64,000 bases of DNA from Nocardia inohanensis NBRC 100128 (lineage in GTDB: Bacteria > Actinomycetota > Actinomycetes > Mycobacteriales > Mycobacteriaceae): the NCBI RefSeq assembly GCF_001612945.1, contig NZ_BDBK01000001.1, positions 868,001 through 932,000 of the forward strand. Reading direction: 5' to 3'. Numbering within the stretch: position 1 is the stretch's first letter; each line of letters starts with the position of its first letter. The notes under the pieces were generated by a model, which ran no database searches, was not told the origin of the DNA, and saw nothing but the letters and a program-made list of their open reading frames with translations. Both the position numbers and the translations under genes were made by a program. Shown piece by piece: positions 7,766-15,837 of this stretch.

Positions 7766-8530
7766 ATGACGCACAACAGCACTCGATTCGACGGCAAGAT
7801 CGCACTCATCACCGGCGGCGCCAGCGGGATGGGCCTGGCCACCGCGCACCGGCTGATCGCCGAGGGCGCGACGGTGATCATCACCGGCCGCGACAAGTCC
7901 CGCCTGGATGCGGCGGTGCAGCAGCTGGGGGAGCGGGCGGTCGGAATCCCCGGCGACGCCGCCGATCTCGCCGACCTCGGCAACCTGGTGACCGCCGTCC
8001 GAGAGCGCTTCGGCCGCCTCGATGTCGTCTTCGCCAATGCGGGCATCGGCGCGTTCCAGCGTTTCGACACCGTGACCGCGCAGGAGTTCGACCGCGTGGT
8101 GGACAGCAACTTCAAATCGGTCTTCTTCACCATCCAGCAGACCCTCCCGCTGCTGCCCGACGAGGCCGCCATCGTCATCAACGCATCCTTCGCCCTGCAT
8201 CGCGGCGTCCCCGCGGCCGCCCTCTACTCGGCGACCAAAGCGGCGATACACAATCTGACCCGCACGCTCGCGGCGGAATTGGCCCCCAGGCGAATTCGCG
8301 TCAACTCCGTCAGCCCCGGCTACACCGACACCCCGGCCTTCCGCGCCGAAACCACCCCCGCCGCCCAAGCGGCCATCGCCACGAAGGTCCCGGCCGCGCG
8401 CATCGGCCGATCCGAGGACGTGGCCGCCGCGGTCGCCTTCCTGGCCTCGGCTGAAGCGTCCTACATCAACGGCCAGGACCTGCTGGTGGACGGCGGATTG
8501 ACCACCGCCACCCCGGCCGAAATGCTTTGA
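7766..8530 (+). CDS. SDR-family NAD(P)-dependent oxidoreductase
   Basis: 254 aa classical short-chain dehydrogenase: Rossmann motif T-G-G-A-S-G-M-G (about 15-22), N-A-G-I near 90, N-A-S-F catalytic Ser near 138, active-site Y-S-A-T-K (about 152-156) and a typical C-terminus ending in Y-I-N-G-Q-D-L-L-V-D-G-G. Catalytic residues appear intact. It follows an MmyB-type XRE regulator on the same strand, a frequent regulator/SDR pair in actinobacteria, so its expression is probably repressed until a ligand is present. The substrate is unknown. Confidence 0.9.
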   Translation: MTHNSTRFDGKIALITGGASGMGLATAHRLIAEGATVIITGRDKSRLDAAVQQLGERAVGIPGDAADLADLGNLVTAVRERFGRLDVVFANAGIGAFQRFDTVTAQEFDRVVDSNFKSVFFTIQQTLPLLPDEAAIVINASFALHRGVPAAALYSATKAAIHNLTRTLAAELAPRRIRVNSVSPGYTDTPAFRAETTPAAQAAIATKVPAARIGRSEDVAAAVAFLASAEASYINGQDLLVDGGLTTATPAEML

Positions 8531-8560
8531 CGCCAACGGCGATTCGGCGACGGGATGCGG

Positions 8561-9103
8561 TCAGCTCAGCCGGTGCTCCTCGACCGATCCGCTGACCCCG
8601 GTCCCGTTGACATCGAGGTACATCAGCCGCTCGGTGATCGACAAGGTGACGGTGTTGCGCCGGTCGATCGCCGCCACGGCGTTATCGATGAACTCGCGGT
8701 CGAAGCTGTAGACCGGGATCGTCTCCGCACGATGGATCTTCTTCCCGGTCAGCGCCGCGACGACCTTGACCGGATCGCGATGGGTGTAGACGGCCACCCG
8801 ATCGGCGAGCTTGCTGCCCCGGTGCACCCGGTCCGAATCCGGTGCGCCGACCTCGATCCACCCGGTGATCCGCCCGGTGAGATCCCGCACCAGGACGGCC
8901 GGTTCATCGGTTGACGAGACGCCGCCGTCGCTGAAGGTGATGCCCTCCACGTACTCGAGGCAGTAGGCCAGCAGCCGGGTGAGCATGAATTCGGCCGTCT
9001 CGGAGGGGTGTCGCGCGACCCGCAGCTCCAGCTCCTCGTAGACACCGCGATCGACGTCGGCGAGGTGGACGGTGAAGTGATGCAGGGTTGCGGAGAGGGC
9101 CAT
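8561..9103 (-). CDS. YaeQ family protein
   Basis: 180 aa. The N-terminus A-T-L-H-H-F-T-V-H-L-A-D-V-D-R-G-V-Y-E and the blocks R-x-A-R-H-P-S-E-T, L-T-R-L-L-A-Y, F-S-D-G-G-V and W-I-E-V-G-x-P are characteristic of YaeQ, a compact PD-(D/E)XK nuclease-fold family of unclear function. Candidate fold residues are Glu in A-Y-C-L-E-Y, Asp in D-E-P-A, and the I-E-V-G strand. Length matches the family. It is convergent with the upstream SDR and divergent from the next gene. Confidence 0.88.
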   Translation of the reverse strand: MALSATLHHFTVHLADVDRGVYEELELRVARHPSETAEFMLTRLLAYCLEYVEGITFSDGGVSSTDEPAVLVRDLTGRITGWIEVGAPDSDRVHRGSKLADRVAVYTHRDPVKVVAALTGKKIHRAETIPVYSFDREFIDNAVAAIDRRNTVTLSITERLMYLDVNGTGVSGSVEEHRLS

Positions 9104-9213
9104 AGGAGCAGGAGCTTAGAGCAGCCGCGCCGGCCCTCCGCATCCGGAACATCCACAGGATCCCCACAAAACCGGCACCGGCCGCACCTGGTGAGCCGTC
9201 TACCGTGAGGCCG

Positions 9214-10146
9214 ATGCGATGGAAAACGATGCGCTGGAAGCCGATTGCCGCCTGGTCGGCCGTGCTGCCCGGCGCGATCTGGGCCGTGATCAGGATCGCC
9301 GGGCTGGACTCCTGGTACCCGATGGTCCAGCTGATCGCCTTCACCCCGTACATCGCCGGTCTCGCGCTGTTCCCGGTGGCATTCACCCTGCTGCTGCGGC
9401 AACGCCTGGCCGCGATCGCCGCCGTCGTCACCGTCGTCGCATTGGCCGCGTGTGTCCTGCCGCGCTGGTTCACCGACGGCGACCCCATCAACGGCGCGAA
9501 GGGTGCGGACCTGCGCATCATGTCGGCCAATGTCCTCGAGGGCACCGCCGACCCCGATCAGCTGGCCGCCTTGGCCGCCGACGTGGATCTCGTTGCGGTA
9601 CAGGAACTCACCCCTGATTTCGCGGCCGCCTTCACCAAGCACTTCCCGTACGCGGTCAGCTATCCCGCCCCGGGAGTCGGCGGCTCCGGCATCTTCTCCC
9701 GCGTGCCGATCCGCGACGCCGGCCTGCGCCGCAACCCTTGGGGCTTCACCCAGGCCATCGCCGAACTTCCGTCGGGCGTCCTGGTCGAATCCGTGCACCC
9801 GGCCGCCCCGTGGGGCCGCGAAGCCGTCGAACCCTGGCGGGAAAGCTATCGCCGCCAGCAGTCCGCGACCCCCGACGGCCCGCCCCGCGTCCTGGTCGGC
9901 GACTTCAACGCCACCCTCGACCATTCCACCTTGCGCGGCCTGCTCGCTTCCGGCTACCGGGATGCCGCCGCCGTCCTCGGCAAGGGTTTCACCGGCACCT
10001 GGGGCCCGTACGACGGCGACCCCATCCCACCGGTGACCCTCGACCACGTCCTGGCCGACCGTCGCATCGGCATCCGCGACCTCGAGGTGCTCGACCTGCC
10101 CACCTCGGACCATCGCCCGCTCCGGGCCGTCCTCGTCCTGCCCTGA
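9214..10146 (+). CDS. membrane endonuclease/exonuclease/phosphatase (EEP) family protein
   Basis: 310 aa. Three hydrophobic segments lie in the first 85 residues, then a soluble EEP domain follows (about 98-310) with I-M-S-A-N-V-L-E-G (first metal-binding Asn), V-A-V-Q-E-L-T (Glu), V-G-D-F-N-A-T-L-D (the D-x-N centre, about 232), and T-L-D-H-V-L and T-S-D-H-R-P-L near the end. These are the catalytic elements of DNase I-like phosphodiesterases and phosphatases. Membrane anchoring with an external domain suggests action on lipid or envelope phosphoesters rather than DNA. ATG 9214 was chosen; GTG 9205 is equally in frame. It converges with the FAD monooxygenase, with 3 bp between stops. Confidence 0.85.
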   Translation: MRWKTMRWKPIAAWSAVLPGAIWAVIRIAGLDSWYPMVQLIAFTPYIAGLALFPVAFTLLLRQRLAAIAAVVTVVALAACVLPRWFTDGDPINGAKGADLRIMSANVLEGTADPDQLAALAADVDLVAVQELTPDFAAAFTKHFPYAVSYPAPGVGGSGIFSRVPIRDAGLRRNPWGFTQAIAELPSGVLVESVHPAAPWGREAVEPWRESYRRQQSATPDGPPRVLVGDFNATLDHSTLRGLLASGYRDAAAVLGKGFTGTWGPYDGDPIPPVTLDHVLADRRIGIRDLEVLDLPTSDHRPLRAVLVLP

Positions 10147-10149
10147 AAC

Positions 10150-11160
10150 TCAGCCGGCACTGCGACGCATGGCGGCCTGGGCCTGGGCGCGATCCTCCCG
10201 GATACGTTGGCGGCGTTCGGTCATGGCCACGGCGGGGGAGGAGCCGGCGGTGAGCGCCCGATGCACCGCATAAGCGTCCTCGAGCGCATCGCGCGCACCC
10301 ACCCCCGCTGCGGGCGTGATGGCGTGGTCGGCATCACCGATCAGCAGTATCGAATCCTGCGGTGCGGCAGCGGTTTCGAGGGGAACATTGCGGGCGTTGC
10401 TGACATGAACCACCTCCGTCGCGCCCAGGAAGGTCTCCAGCAGCGCCCGATTCGTCGGCGTCGCCGCGAGGATGGCCTCGGCCCATTCGGAGATCGGGCG
10501 CAGGCCGAGATCGTCACCGCCGGACAGCGCCGGGCGGGGCAGTCGCACGAACCAGAGCGCGGCGGGATCACCGGGCCGCCAGATGTGGCCGAGCGTGCTG
10601 GAAGGCGGTCCGGGCGTGGGCATTTCGGCGAAGAAGTGCAGCGTGGCGGGTGCGGTGGGAAGTTCGACCGGGGTGCTGGTCATGCCGTAGAGCACGACAT
10701 CGCCCGCGTACTCGGGAACCCGGCCGGGTTCGATGACGGCCCGGACGGTGGAGTCGATGCCGTCCGCGCCGATCACCGTCTCGCCCTCGAACCGCGCGAG
10801 ATCGCTGACGACGGTGCCGTATTCGGTCTTCACGCCCGAATCCGCGACGAAAGCGCCGAGCATGTCGATGAGTTCGCGCCGCATCCAGAATCGATGCCCC
10901 CGCCCGGTGGTGGTTCCGCGCCGCCCGAGACCGTTGGCGTAGGAGAGTCCGCCCGTGACCGGATAGGAAGCGGCCTCGATCGCCTCCTGCGCGACCCCGA
11001 GTTCGGTGAGCGCGCGGTGCCCGCGGTCGTCGATGAACAGAAAGGCCCCGCCGCCCGGACCGTTCGGCTGCTGCTCGTACAACGTCACCGGAATGTCCTG
11101 CCGCGCAAGCCCGCCCGCGAGCGCCGAGCCGGCGATACCGCCGCCGATGATTACCACCAT
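10150..11160 (-). CDS. FAD-dependent monooxygenase (PHBH-like)
   Basis: 336 aa, slightly short for the family (about 380). The N-terminal dinucleotide fold M-V-V-I-I-G-G-G-I-A-G-S binds FAD, V-I-G-A-D-G-I-D-S (about 134) is the D-G motif, and L-L-I-G-D-A-D-H-A-I-T-P-A-A-G-V-G (about 272) is the G-D motif. These define group A flavoprotein hydroxylases acting on aromatic or polyketide-like substrates. The start at 11160 has AAGGAGG 9 nt upstream. No partner genes are adjacent on the same strand. Confidence 0.9.
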   Translation of the reverse strand: MVVIIGGGIAGSALAGGLARQDIPVTLYEQQPNGPGGGAFLFIDDRGHRALTELGVAQEAIEAASYPVTGGLSYANGLGRRGTTTGRGHRFWMRRELIDMLGAFVADSGVKTEYGTVVSDLARFEGETVIGADGIDSTVRAVIEPGRVPEYAGDVVLYGMTSTPVELPTAPATLHFFAEMPTPGPPSSTLGHIWRPGDPAALWFVRLPRPALSGGDDLGLRPISEWAEAILAATPTNRALLETFLGATEVVHVSNARNVPLETAAAPQDSILLIGDADHAITPAAGVGARDALEDAYAVHRALTAGSSPAVAMTERRQRIREDRAQAQAAMRRSAG

Positions 11161-11302
11161 GCCCAGAACCTCCTTGCTCCACCGAGTAGAGGACAGTCCA
11201 CTGCCCGCTCCCGGACGAACTACGACAACCGTTCCATCATGCACAGTCGGCGCATCGGCGGAGGCCGGGATCGTGGGGGAGTGGAGGTTCCGGGTCGAGC
11301 GG

Positions 11303-11680
11303 TCAGGACGACATGCTGCTCGATCCGCTACCGAGGCCGCTGGAGCCGGTGGTGGTGGTCGTGGTCAGCTTCCAGGTTCCGCACCCGGCGGTGAAGAACG
11401 CGACGTCCGTGGCTTTGACCTCGACGGTGACCTTGCCGTTGACCGCGCCGCCCGCTTGCAGAATCGCACTGGCGTCCTCGGTGACGGCCGAGAGCCGAGC
11501 CCACGCGCACACGCTGGCAGCGGTCGTGGTCGTGTAGGTGCCGGGCTTGATGTCGACGCCGACCTTGAAGGTGGCGTCGTGATCCATCACCCCGCTCAGG
11601 TCCGCGCTCGCGGTGCCGCCGGTGCCGAGGACGCCGACGGCCACAAGCGCGATGCCATTGAGCCACAGGGATTTACGCAT
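11303..11680 (-). CDS. small secreted protein, unknown function
   Basis: 125 aa. Residues 1-26 form a clear signal peptide (basic start, L-x-L-V-A-V-G-V-L-G core, T-A-S-A cleavage site). The mature part (about 99 aa) has an 'F-K-V-G-x-D-I-K-P-G-T-Y' element seen in several actinobacterial exported beta-rich proteins, two cysteines (in V-C-A-W and G-C-G-T-W) that could form a disulfide, and a Thr/Ser/Gly-rich tail. I do not recognise a function. The start has AAAGG 10 nt upstream. It lies between unrelated genes. Confidence 0.65.
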   Translation of the reverse strand: MRKSLWLNGIALVAVGVLGTGGTASADLSGVMDHDATFKVGVDIKPGTYTTTTAASVCAWARLSAVTEDASAILQAGGAVNGKVTVEVKATDVAFFTAGCGTWKLTTTTTTGSSGLGSGSSSMSS

Positions 11681-11924
11681 GGTTTCGTACCTTTGCTGCC
11701 ATTTGAAACGTGAGTGTTTCGCAGGGTAGTGCGTGTACGGCTCGCGCCGGGGCGTTTTCGGGGCGTGGGCGGTTGTCGCGGACGGCAGGCGAATCGGTCC
11801 GGACATCCGAAGCCGTCGATTGACATCAGCTTTTGCGGATATTGCGATCTATGCATGAAAGGTCGGTGTGGCCCCGGCTGAGGAAAAACCCAGCCTGAAC
11901 CAGACCCGCCGGAGCGATCCGGAT

Positions 11925-12752
11925 TCAACGGAAATTCGAAGCGCCGAAACGGGATTCGAAGGCCGCCCGGTTGGCCGATGCGGGGGAGCGGTCCCAGATC
12001 GCGAAGGTCACGTGCTCGAAGGCCGCGCCGTGGACGTGCAGCGCTCGCTCGAAGGCGCCGGCGACTTCGGCGGGATCGTTGCGGAAGACGCCGCATCCCC
12101 ACGCGCCGAGTACGAGCGTGCGTACCCGATGCCGAGCGGCGACGGCGAGCACCCGGGCGGCGCGCTCGATCAAGATTTCGCCGACCGGTACCGGCACGCC
12201 GTCGTTGTGCAGCGCCAGCTGGCCCGCATTCGGGGCCGGTGAGGTCAGGAACGACAGCGGGAACGGGTGGGCGACGAGCTCGTTCCGGTCGTCCCGGATG
12301 ACCGGAACATTCGGTGAATAGATCACGCGGTGGCTGTAGCGGAGATCGTTCGAGGCGCGGTGTGCGGCGTAGTAGTCGGGGGCTTCGATGAGCGACCGAT
12401 ACAGCAGCGCGCTACGGCACAGATCCTCTTCCTGTGCTCGCGCGCCGCGCAGGTAGCCGCCGCCGGGGTTGCGGGCGGAAGCGAAGTTGAGCACGGCGAT
12501 ATCGGGTCGTCCGGTGTCGTGCAGTCGTCGCCCGGCTTCGATGCTGCCCTCCGCGGTGACCTCGATGCCGCCCGCGAAAGGCCCGGTGGCCCCGCCGGAT
12601 ACCTCGTCGTCGGGGGAGTAGGAGATGGTTCCGGCGCATGCGGCGGCGAGGCCGGCGCTGATGTCGACCGGCACTCCGTCGCGGGTGCGATAGTGTCCGG
12701 CGTCGGCGATCCGCTCGTTTTCGGTGGCGATTTCCTTTGGGCTGATGGTCAT
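11925..12752 (-). CDS. TIGR02452 family / microbial-type poly(ADP-ribose) glycohydrolase (macrodomain)
   Basis: 275 aa. The signature G-G-G-(7 residues)-Q-E-E (about 106-118, with F-A-S-A-R-N-P just before) is the catalytic GGG-X(6-8)-QEE loop of bacterial-type PARG, with two acidic residues for ADP-ribose hydrolysis. Y-S-P-N-V-P-V-I-R-D-D (about 160-170) and L-V-L-G-A-W-G-C-G-V-F-R-N-D-P (about 229-243) are also conserved in the family. The predicted role is removal of ADP-ribose chains or ADP-ribosyl marks in the cytoplasm. The start at 12752 is preferred over an ATG 36 nt upstream. No ADP-ribosyltransferase is seen nearby. Confidence 0.9.
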   Translation of the reverse strand: MTISPKEIATENERIADAGHYRTRDGVPVDISAGLAAACAGTISYSPDDEVSGGATGPFAGGIEVTAEGSIEAGRRLHDTGRPDIAVLNFASARNPGGGYLRGARAQEEDLCRSALLYRSLIEAPDYYAAHRASNDLRYSHRVIYSPNVPVIRDDRNELVAHPFPLSFLTSPAPNAGQLALHNDGVPVPVGEILIERAARVLAVAARHRVRTLVLGAWGCGVFRNDPAEVAGAFERALHVHGAAFEHVTFAIWDRSPASANRAAFESRFGASNFR

Positions 12753-12858
12753 TTCGCAGACCTTACGGCGCGGGGCCGCTGCCGTCACCCGAATTTTAGT
12801 CTCAAGTACTAATTCTGGAAGGGCGAGGCCACGTAGTGTGCCCGCCTACGATGACCGG

Positions 12859-13221
12859 ATGGGCACCAGTCAGCGTTTGCGTATCGTCCCGTCGCAGTTC
12901 GCGGTCGAGCATCTGCCGAACTCCACCTTCCCCGAGGACGACGACTGGATCGCGCTGGTGCGAGCGCCGGAGGGCCTCACCGTGATTCGCGAGGCGCCGG
13001 CGTGGGCCGAGGGCGAGATCTGGAAGGGCTTCTACGGCGACGGCTCGCACGGCCTGGAGCAGTCGGGCATGCTGGCGGCGCTGGTGGGGCCGTTGGCGGC
13101 GGAGGGAATCCCGGTCTTCGTCGCCTCGACCTATCACGCGGATCTGGTGCTGGTGCCGGGCCATCGGCTGCCCGATGCCTCGGCGGCGTTGCGCGACGCC
13201 GGGCACCGGATCGCGGAGTAG
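12859..13221 (+). CDS. ACT-domain protein
   Basis: 120 aa stand-alone protein with the pattern of ACT-domain proteins: D-D-W-I-A-L-V-R-A-P-E-G-L-T-V-I-R, then G-I-P-V-F-V-A-S-T-Y-H-A-D-L-V-L-V-P, a strand pair common in small tandem-ACT regulators of amino-acid sensing. A potential partner enzyme is not adjacent. It diverges from the PARG-like gene. The start is the ATG at 12859, 106 bp downstream of the PARG start; no strong ribosome site is visible. Confidence 0.7.
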   Translation: MGTSQRLRIVPSQFAVEHLPNSTFPEDDDWIALVRAPEGLTVIREAPAWAEGEIWKGFYGDGSHGLEQSGMLAALVGPLAAEGIPVFVASTYHADLVLVPGHRLPDASAALRDAGHRIAE

Positions 13222-13289
13222 CCGCGGTTGCCGGGTCGCGCTCGCCGGTCCGGTTGCGCCGCACCCACCTCCGAGGCACGATAGTACTG

Positions 13290-13303
13290 TCTACGTACGT
13301 AGA
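13290..13303. promoter_or_regulatory. BlaI-type operator palindrome
   Basis: TCTACGTACGTAGA is a perfect 14-bp palindrome, flanked by TACTG on the left and ACGTA on the right so that the symmetry partly extends to 24 bp (13285-13308). It lies 142 bp upstream of the BlaI start. BlaI/MecI repressors bind dyads with TACA/TGTA or TACG-like half sites. The same core recurs at 54770-54783. Confidence 0.6.
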
Positions 13304-13444
13304 ACGTATATGAGGGTATGTTCCGTATCGTAGGCGGCGGCTCGTGCCGGTATGCGCGTCCCCCTATGATCGGTTACCACTACGCACCAGAACGTGGCCC
13401 GGGAGCGGAGGCCGGCCGGGTCGTGAGGTGAGGAGACGTGGAAC

Positions 13445-13822
13445 ATGGCTGCTGCGCGAGGCTTCGGTGAGCTGGAAACGGTCGTCATCGAACGCATTTG
13501 GAACCGGGCCGAGAAGACGACCGTGCGCGAGGTCTTCGACGAACTCGCCGCCGAACGCGATATCGCCTACACGACGGTGATGTCGACCATGGATAACCTG
13601 CATCGTAAGGGCTGGCTCGAGCGTGAGCGGGTCGGCAAGGCGTACGCCTACTGGCCGACGCTGACGCGTGAGGAGTACAGCGCCCGGCTCATGCGCGAGG
13701 CGCTGGGCGGCGGTGGTCGCTCCGACCTGGTGCTCGCGCATTTCGTCGAACAGATGACGGCGGAGGAATCCGAGGGCCTGCGCGCCGCGCTGCGCCGGAT
13801 CTCGCGCTCCAAGCGCGGATAG
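13445..13822 (+). CDS. BlaI/MecI/CopY-family winged-helix repressor
   Basis: 125 aa. The sequence L-E-T-V-V-I-E-R-I-W followed by T-V-R-E-V-F-D-E-L and A-Y-T-T-V-M-S-T-M-D-N-L-H-R-K-G-W-L (about 42-59) is the DNA-recognition winged helix of BlaI, and the C-terminal helices mediate dimerisation. Such repressors are inactivated by cleavage by an M56 sensor peptidase. An M56 gene lies 3.5 kb downstream on the other strand, separated by the PLP enzyme/MFS genes. GAGGAG lies upstream of the ATG. The perfect palindrome at 13290 suggests self-regulation. Confidence 0.9.
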   Translation: MAAARGFGELETVVIERIWNRAEKTTVREVFDELAAERDIAYTTVMSTMDNLHRKGWLERERVGKAYAYWPTLTREEYSARLMREALGGGGRSDLVLAHFVEQMTAEESEGLRAALRRISRSKRG

Positions 13823-13930
13823 CCTTTCGCCGCATTGTGACTCGCCGGTTCGCGATGGGCCGTACCGGCCTGTCCGTTTCCGGTCGATGACACGCCGGAT
13901 TTCGTGGACTCGCTCACACGGTTCCAGCCA

Positions 13931-13951
13931 AGTACGTAGTTGGATAGTAGA
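13931..13951. promoter_or_regulatory. degenerate BlaI-type site (tentative)
   Basis: TACGTA (13933-13938) within AGTACGTAGT, followed by GGATAGTA, resembles one half of the palindromes at 13290 and 54770 with extra bases inserted. It lies about 100 bp upstream of the operon starting at 14047 and could place that operon under BlaI control. Confidence 0.35.
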
Positions 13952-14046
13952 TTGTGCTTCGGCGGCGCCGACCGGAAGATCGGCACTCTGCGCGCGGGCT
14001 ACGAAACCGGCTCACGCACACGCGGATTCGATGCGGGAGGTATGAG

Positions 14047-14619
14047 GTGGCGGCAGGTCGCGGCGGTCTCCGCCGAACCGCGCTCGTCGTCTTCGGCCTG
14101 CTGATCGCGGTGCTGCTGGTGGTGTCGGCGATCGCGGATTGTGTGCTGTTACGCGGCGCAGGGCATCCGCACGCTGCCGTTCCGGCCGCCGCGCCGGCGA
14201 GTGCCGCCGTTCCGGAGTCGCGTCCGGAGGTTCGGGCGGTCGGCTCGAATGGCCCGGCCGCGCCGGCGAGTCCGACGGGCCCGGCGTTCGCTTCCGAGAC
14301 CCGTGTGGCGGCGGTAGACGCGGAGATTCAAGCGTCGGCTTCGGACATCCGTGCGGCGGTGGCGGGCGCGGCCGCCGTCATGCGAGGACTCGCCGATACC
14401 GAGGACTGCGGCCCGCACCCGTGGCACTGCTCGAAGGCCGCGCTGCCCGGCGAGCTCGCCGCTCATTCCCCCGCTTCGTCGCCGTGGTCGCCGCTCCTGC
14501 TGCTTCCCGTGCTCGCGGCCGCTGCGGTGTCCGCTACCGAACGCGGCCCGCCCGGCCTGTTCGCTGCCGTTGTCAGCGGCCGAATGCTGTTGACGCGCTT
14601 GTGTATCGCCCGACGCTGA
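14047..14619 (+). CDS. small two-helix membrane protein, unknown (DUF6153-like)
   Basis: 190 aa. GTG start chosen because GGGAGG lies exactly 6 nt upstream. One N-terminal TM helix (about 12-32) is followed by G-H-P-H-A, an Ala/Pro-rich linker, and a conserved-looking block D-C-G-P-H-P-W-H-C-S-K (about 120-130) with two Cys and two His, then a C-terminal hydrophobic segment (about 150-165). The layout recalls small actinobacterial proteins annotated DUF6153, sometimes linked to copper, but homology is not certain. It is the first gene after BlaI and precedes the PLP enzyme by about 100 bp, so it may be part of the same regulated unit. The Cys/His block could bind metal. Confidence 0.6.
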   Translation: MAAGRGGLRRTALVVFGLLIAVLLVVSAIADCVLLRGAGHPHAAVPAAAPASAAVPESRPEVRAVGSNGPAAPASPTGPAFASETRVAAVDAEIQASASDIRAAVAGAAAVMRGLADTEDCGPHPWHCSKAALPGELAAHSPASSPWSPLLLLPVLAAAAVSATERGPPGLFAAVVSGRMLLTRLCIARR

Positions 14620-14721
14620 TCGGTCAGCGCCAGGCCGGGACGGCATTCGCCGCCGGCCGGTGTCCGCTGCCCGCATACGTCCGACCGCCTGCCCGGCGGT
14701 TCGATACAGGAAGCGACAGTC

Positions 14722-15837
14722 ATGGACGAAATTGTTCTCGCCGAACCGGCCGCACTGCCCGGCGGCGATCCGGTGGTCGCCGCGCCCGGCGCGGCCCGCA
14801 GGCTCGGCGCATTGGTCGGCAATACCCCGGTGCTGTGGGTGGGTGAGCCGCTCGCGCCCGGCGGTCTGGGCTTCTGGGCGAAGCTCGAGGGCTTCAATCC
14901 CGGCGGAATGAAGGACCGGCCCGCCTTGCATATGGTCCGGCGCGCCGAGGAACGCGGTGACCTCGCGCCGGGTGCGCGGATCGTGGAATCCACCAGCGGC
15001 ACATTGGGTTTGGGGCTCGCACTGGCCGGGCTGGTGTATCGCCATCCGGTGACGGTGGTGACCGATCCGGGCCTGGAACCGATCGTCGCGCGCATGCTCG
15101 CCGCCTACGGTGCCCGGGTGGATCTGGTCCGGCAGCCGCATCCCGAGGGCGGCTGGCAGCAGGCGCGCCGGGATCGGGTGGCCGAGTTGCTGGCCGCCGA
15201 ATCGGATGCCTGGTGCCCCGACCAGTACAGCAATCCGGACAATGTCGAGGGTTACGAATCTCTTGCCCTGGAACTGATTTCGCAACTGGGCGGAGTGGAT
15301 GTGCTGGTCTGCGCGGTCGGCACCGGCGGGCATTCGGCGGGGGTGGCGCGGGTGCTGCGTGATTTCGAGCCCGGCCTGAAGCTCATCGGCGTGGATACGG
15401 TGGCCTCCACCATCTTCGGCCAGCGAGCGGGCACCCGGCTGATGCGCGGGCTGGGATCGAGCATCTATCCGCGCAATGTGGATTACGCCGCGTTCTCCGA
15501 AGTGCATTGGGTCGCACCGGCCGAAGCGGTGTGGGCCTGCCGCGCACTGGCGGCCAACTACCACGCCAGTGGCGGCTGGAGCGTGGGAGCGGTAGCGCTG
15601 GTCGCCGGTTGGGCGGCGCGCACGCATGCGCCCGGAACCCGGATCGCGGCGGTCTTTCCCGATGGGCCGCACCGCTATTTCGACACCGTCTACAACGACG
15701 CGTACTGCGCCGAACACGGATTGCTCGCCGCGGCCGCGCCCACCGAACCGGACATCATCGACCACCCCGGTGCCCGGCAGGTGAGCCGCTGGACGCGCTG
15801 CACCACCGTCGTCGATCCCAGCGCGGCCGCCTCGTGA
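14722..15837 (+). CDS. PLP-dependent cysteine synthase-like enzyme (Cds1-like)
   Basis: 371 aa fold-type II PLP enzyme. Lys64 in N-P-G-G-M-K-D-R-P is the Schiff-base lysine, S-T-S-G-T-L-G (about 90-96) is the asparagine/substrate loop, and G-T-G-G-H-S-A-G (about 198-205) binds the PLP phosphate. The long C-terminus (Y-F-D-T-V-Y-N-D) matches the mycobacterial Cds1-type L-cysteine desulfhydrase branch rather than CysK/CysM, so it may release sulfide from cysteine or use another beta-substituted amino acid. Its stop overlaps the start of the MFS gene (GTGA), which implies translational coupling. Confidence 0.85.
   Translation: MDEIVLAEPAALPGGDPVVAAPGAARRLGALVGNTPVLWVGEPLAPGGLGFWAKLEGFNPGGMKDRPALHMVRRAEERGDLAPGARIVESTSGTLGLGLALAGLVYRHPVTVVTDPGLEPIVARMLAAYGARVDLVRQPHPEGGWQQARRDRVAELLAAESDAWCPDQYSNPDNVEGYESLALELISQLGGVDVLVCAVGTGGHSAGVARVLRDFEPGLKLIGVDTVASTIFGQRAGTRLMRGLGSSIYPRNVDYAAFSEVHWVAPAEAVWACRALAANYHASGGWSVGAVALVAGWAARTHAPGTRIAAVFPDGPHRYFDTVYNDAYCAEHGLLAAAAPTEPDIIDHPGARQVSRWTRCTTVVDPSAAAS

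Noticed and set aside
14149..15765. 538-codon minus-strand frame across the PLP enzyme
   Set aside because: Shadow: His/Arg/Gln-rich, opposite a gene with a complete PLP active site.
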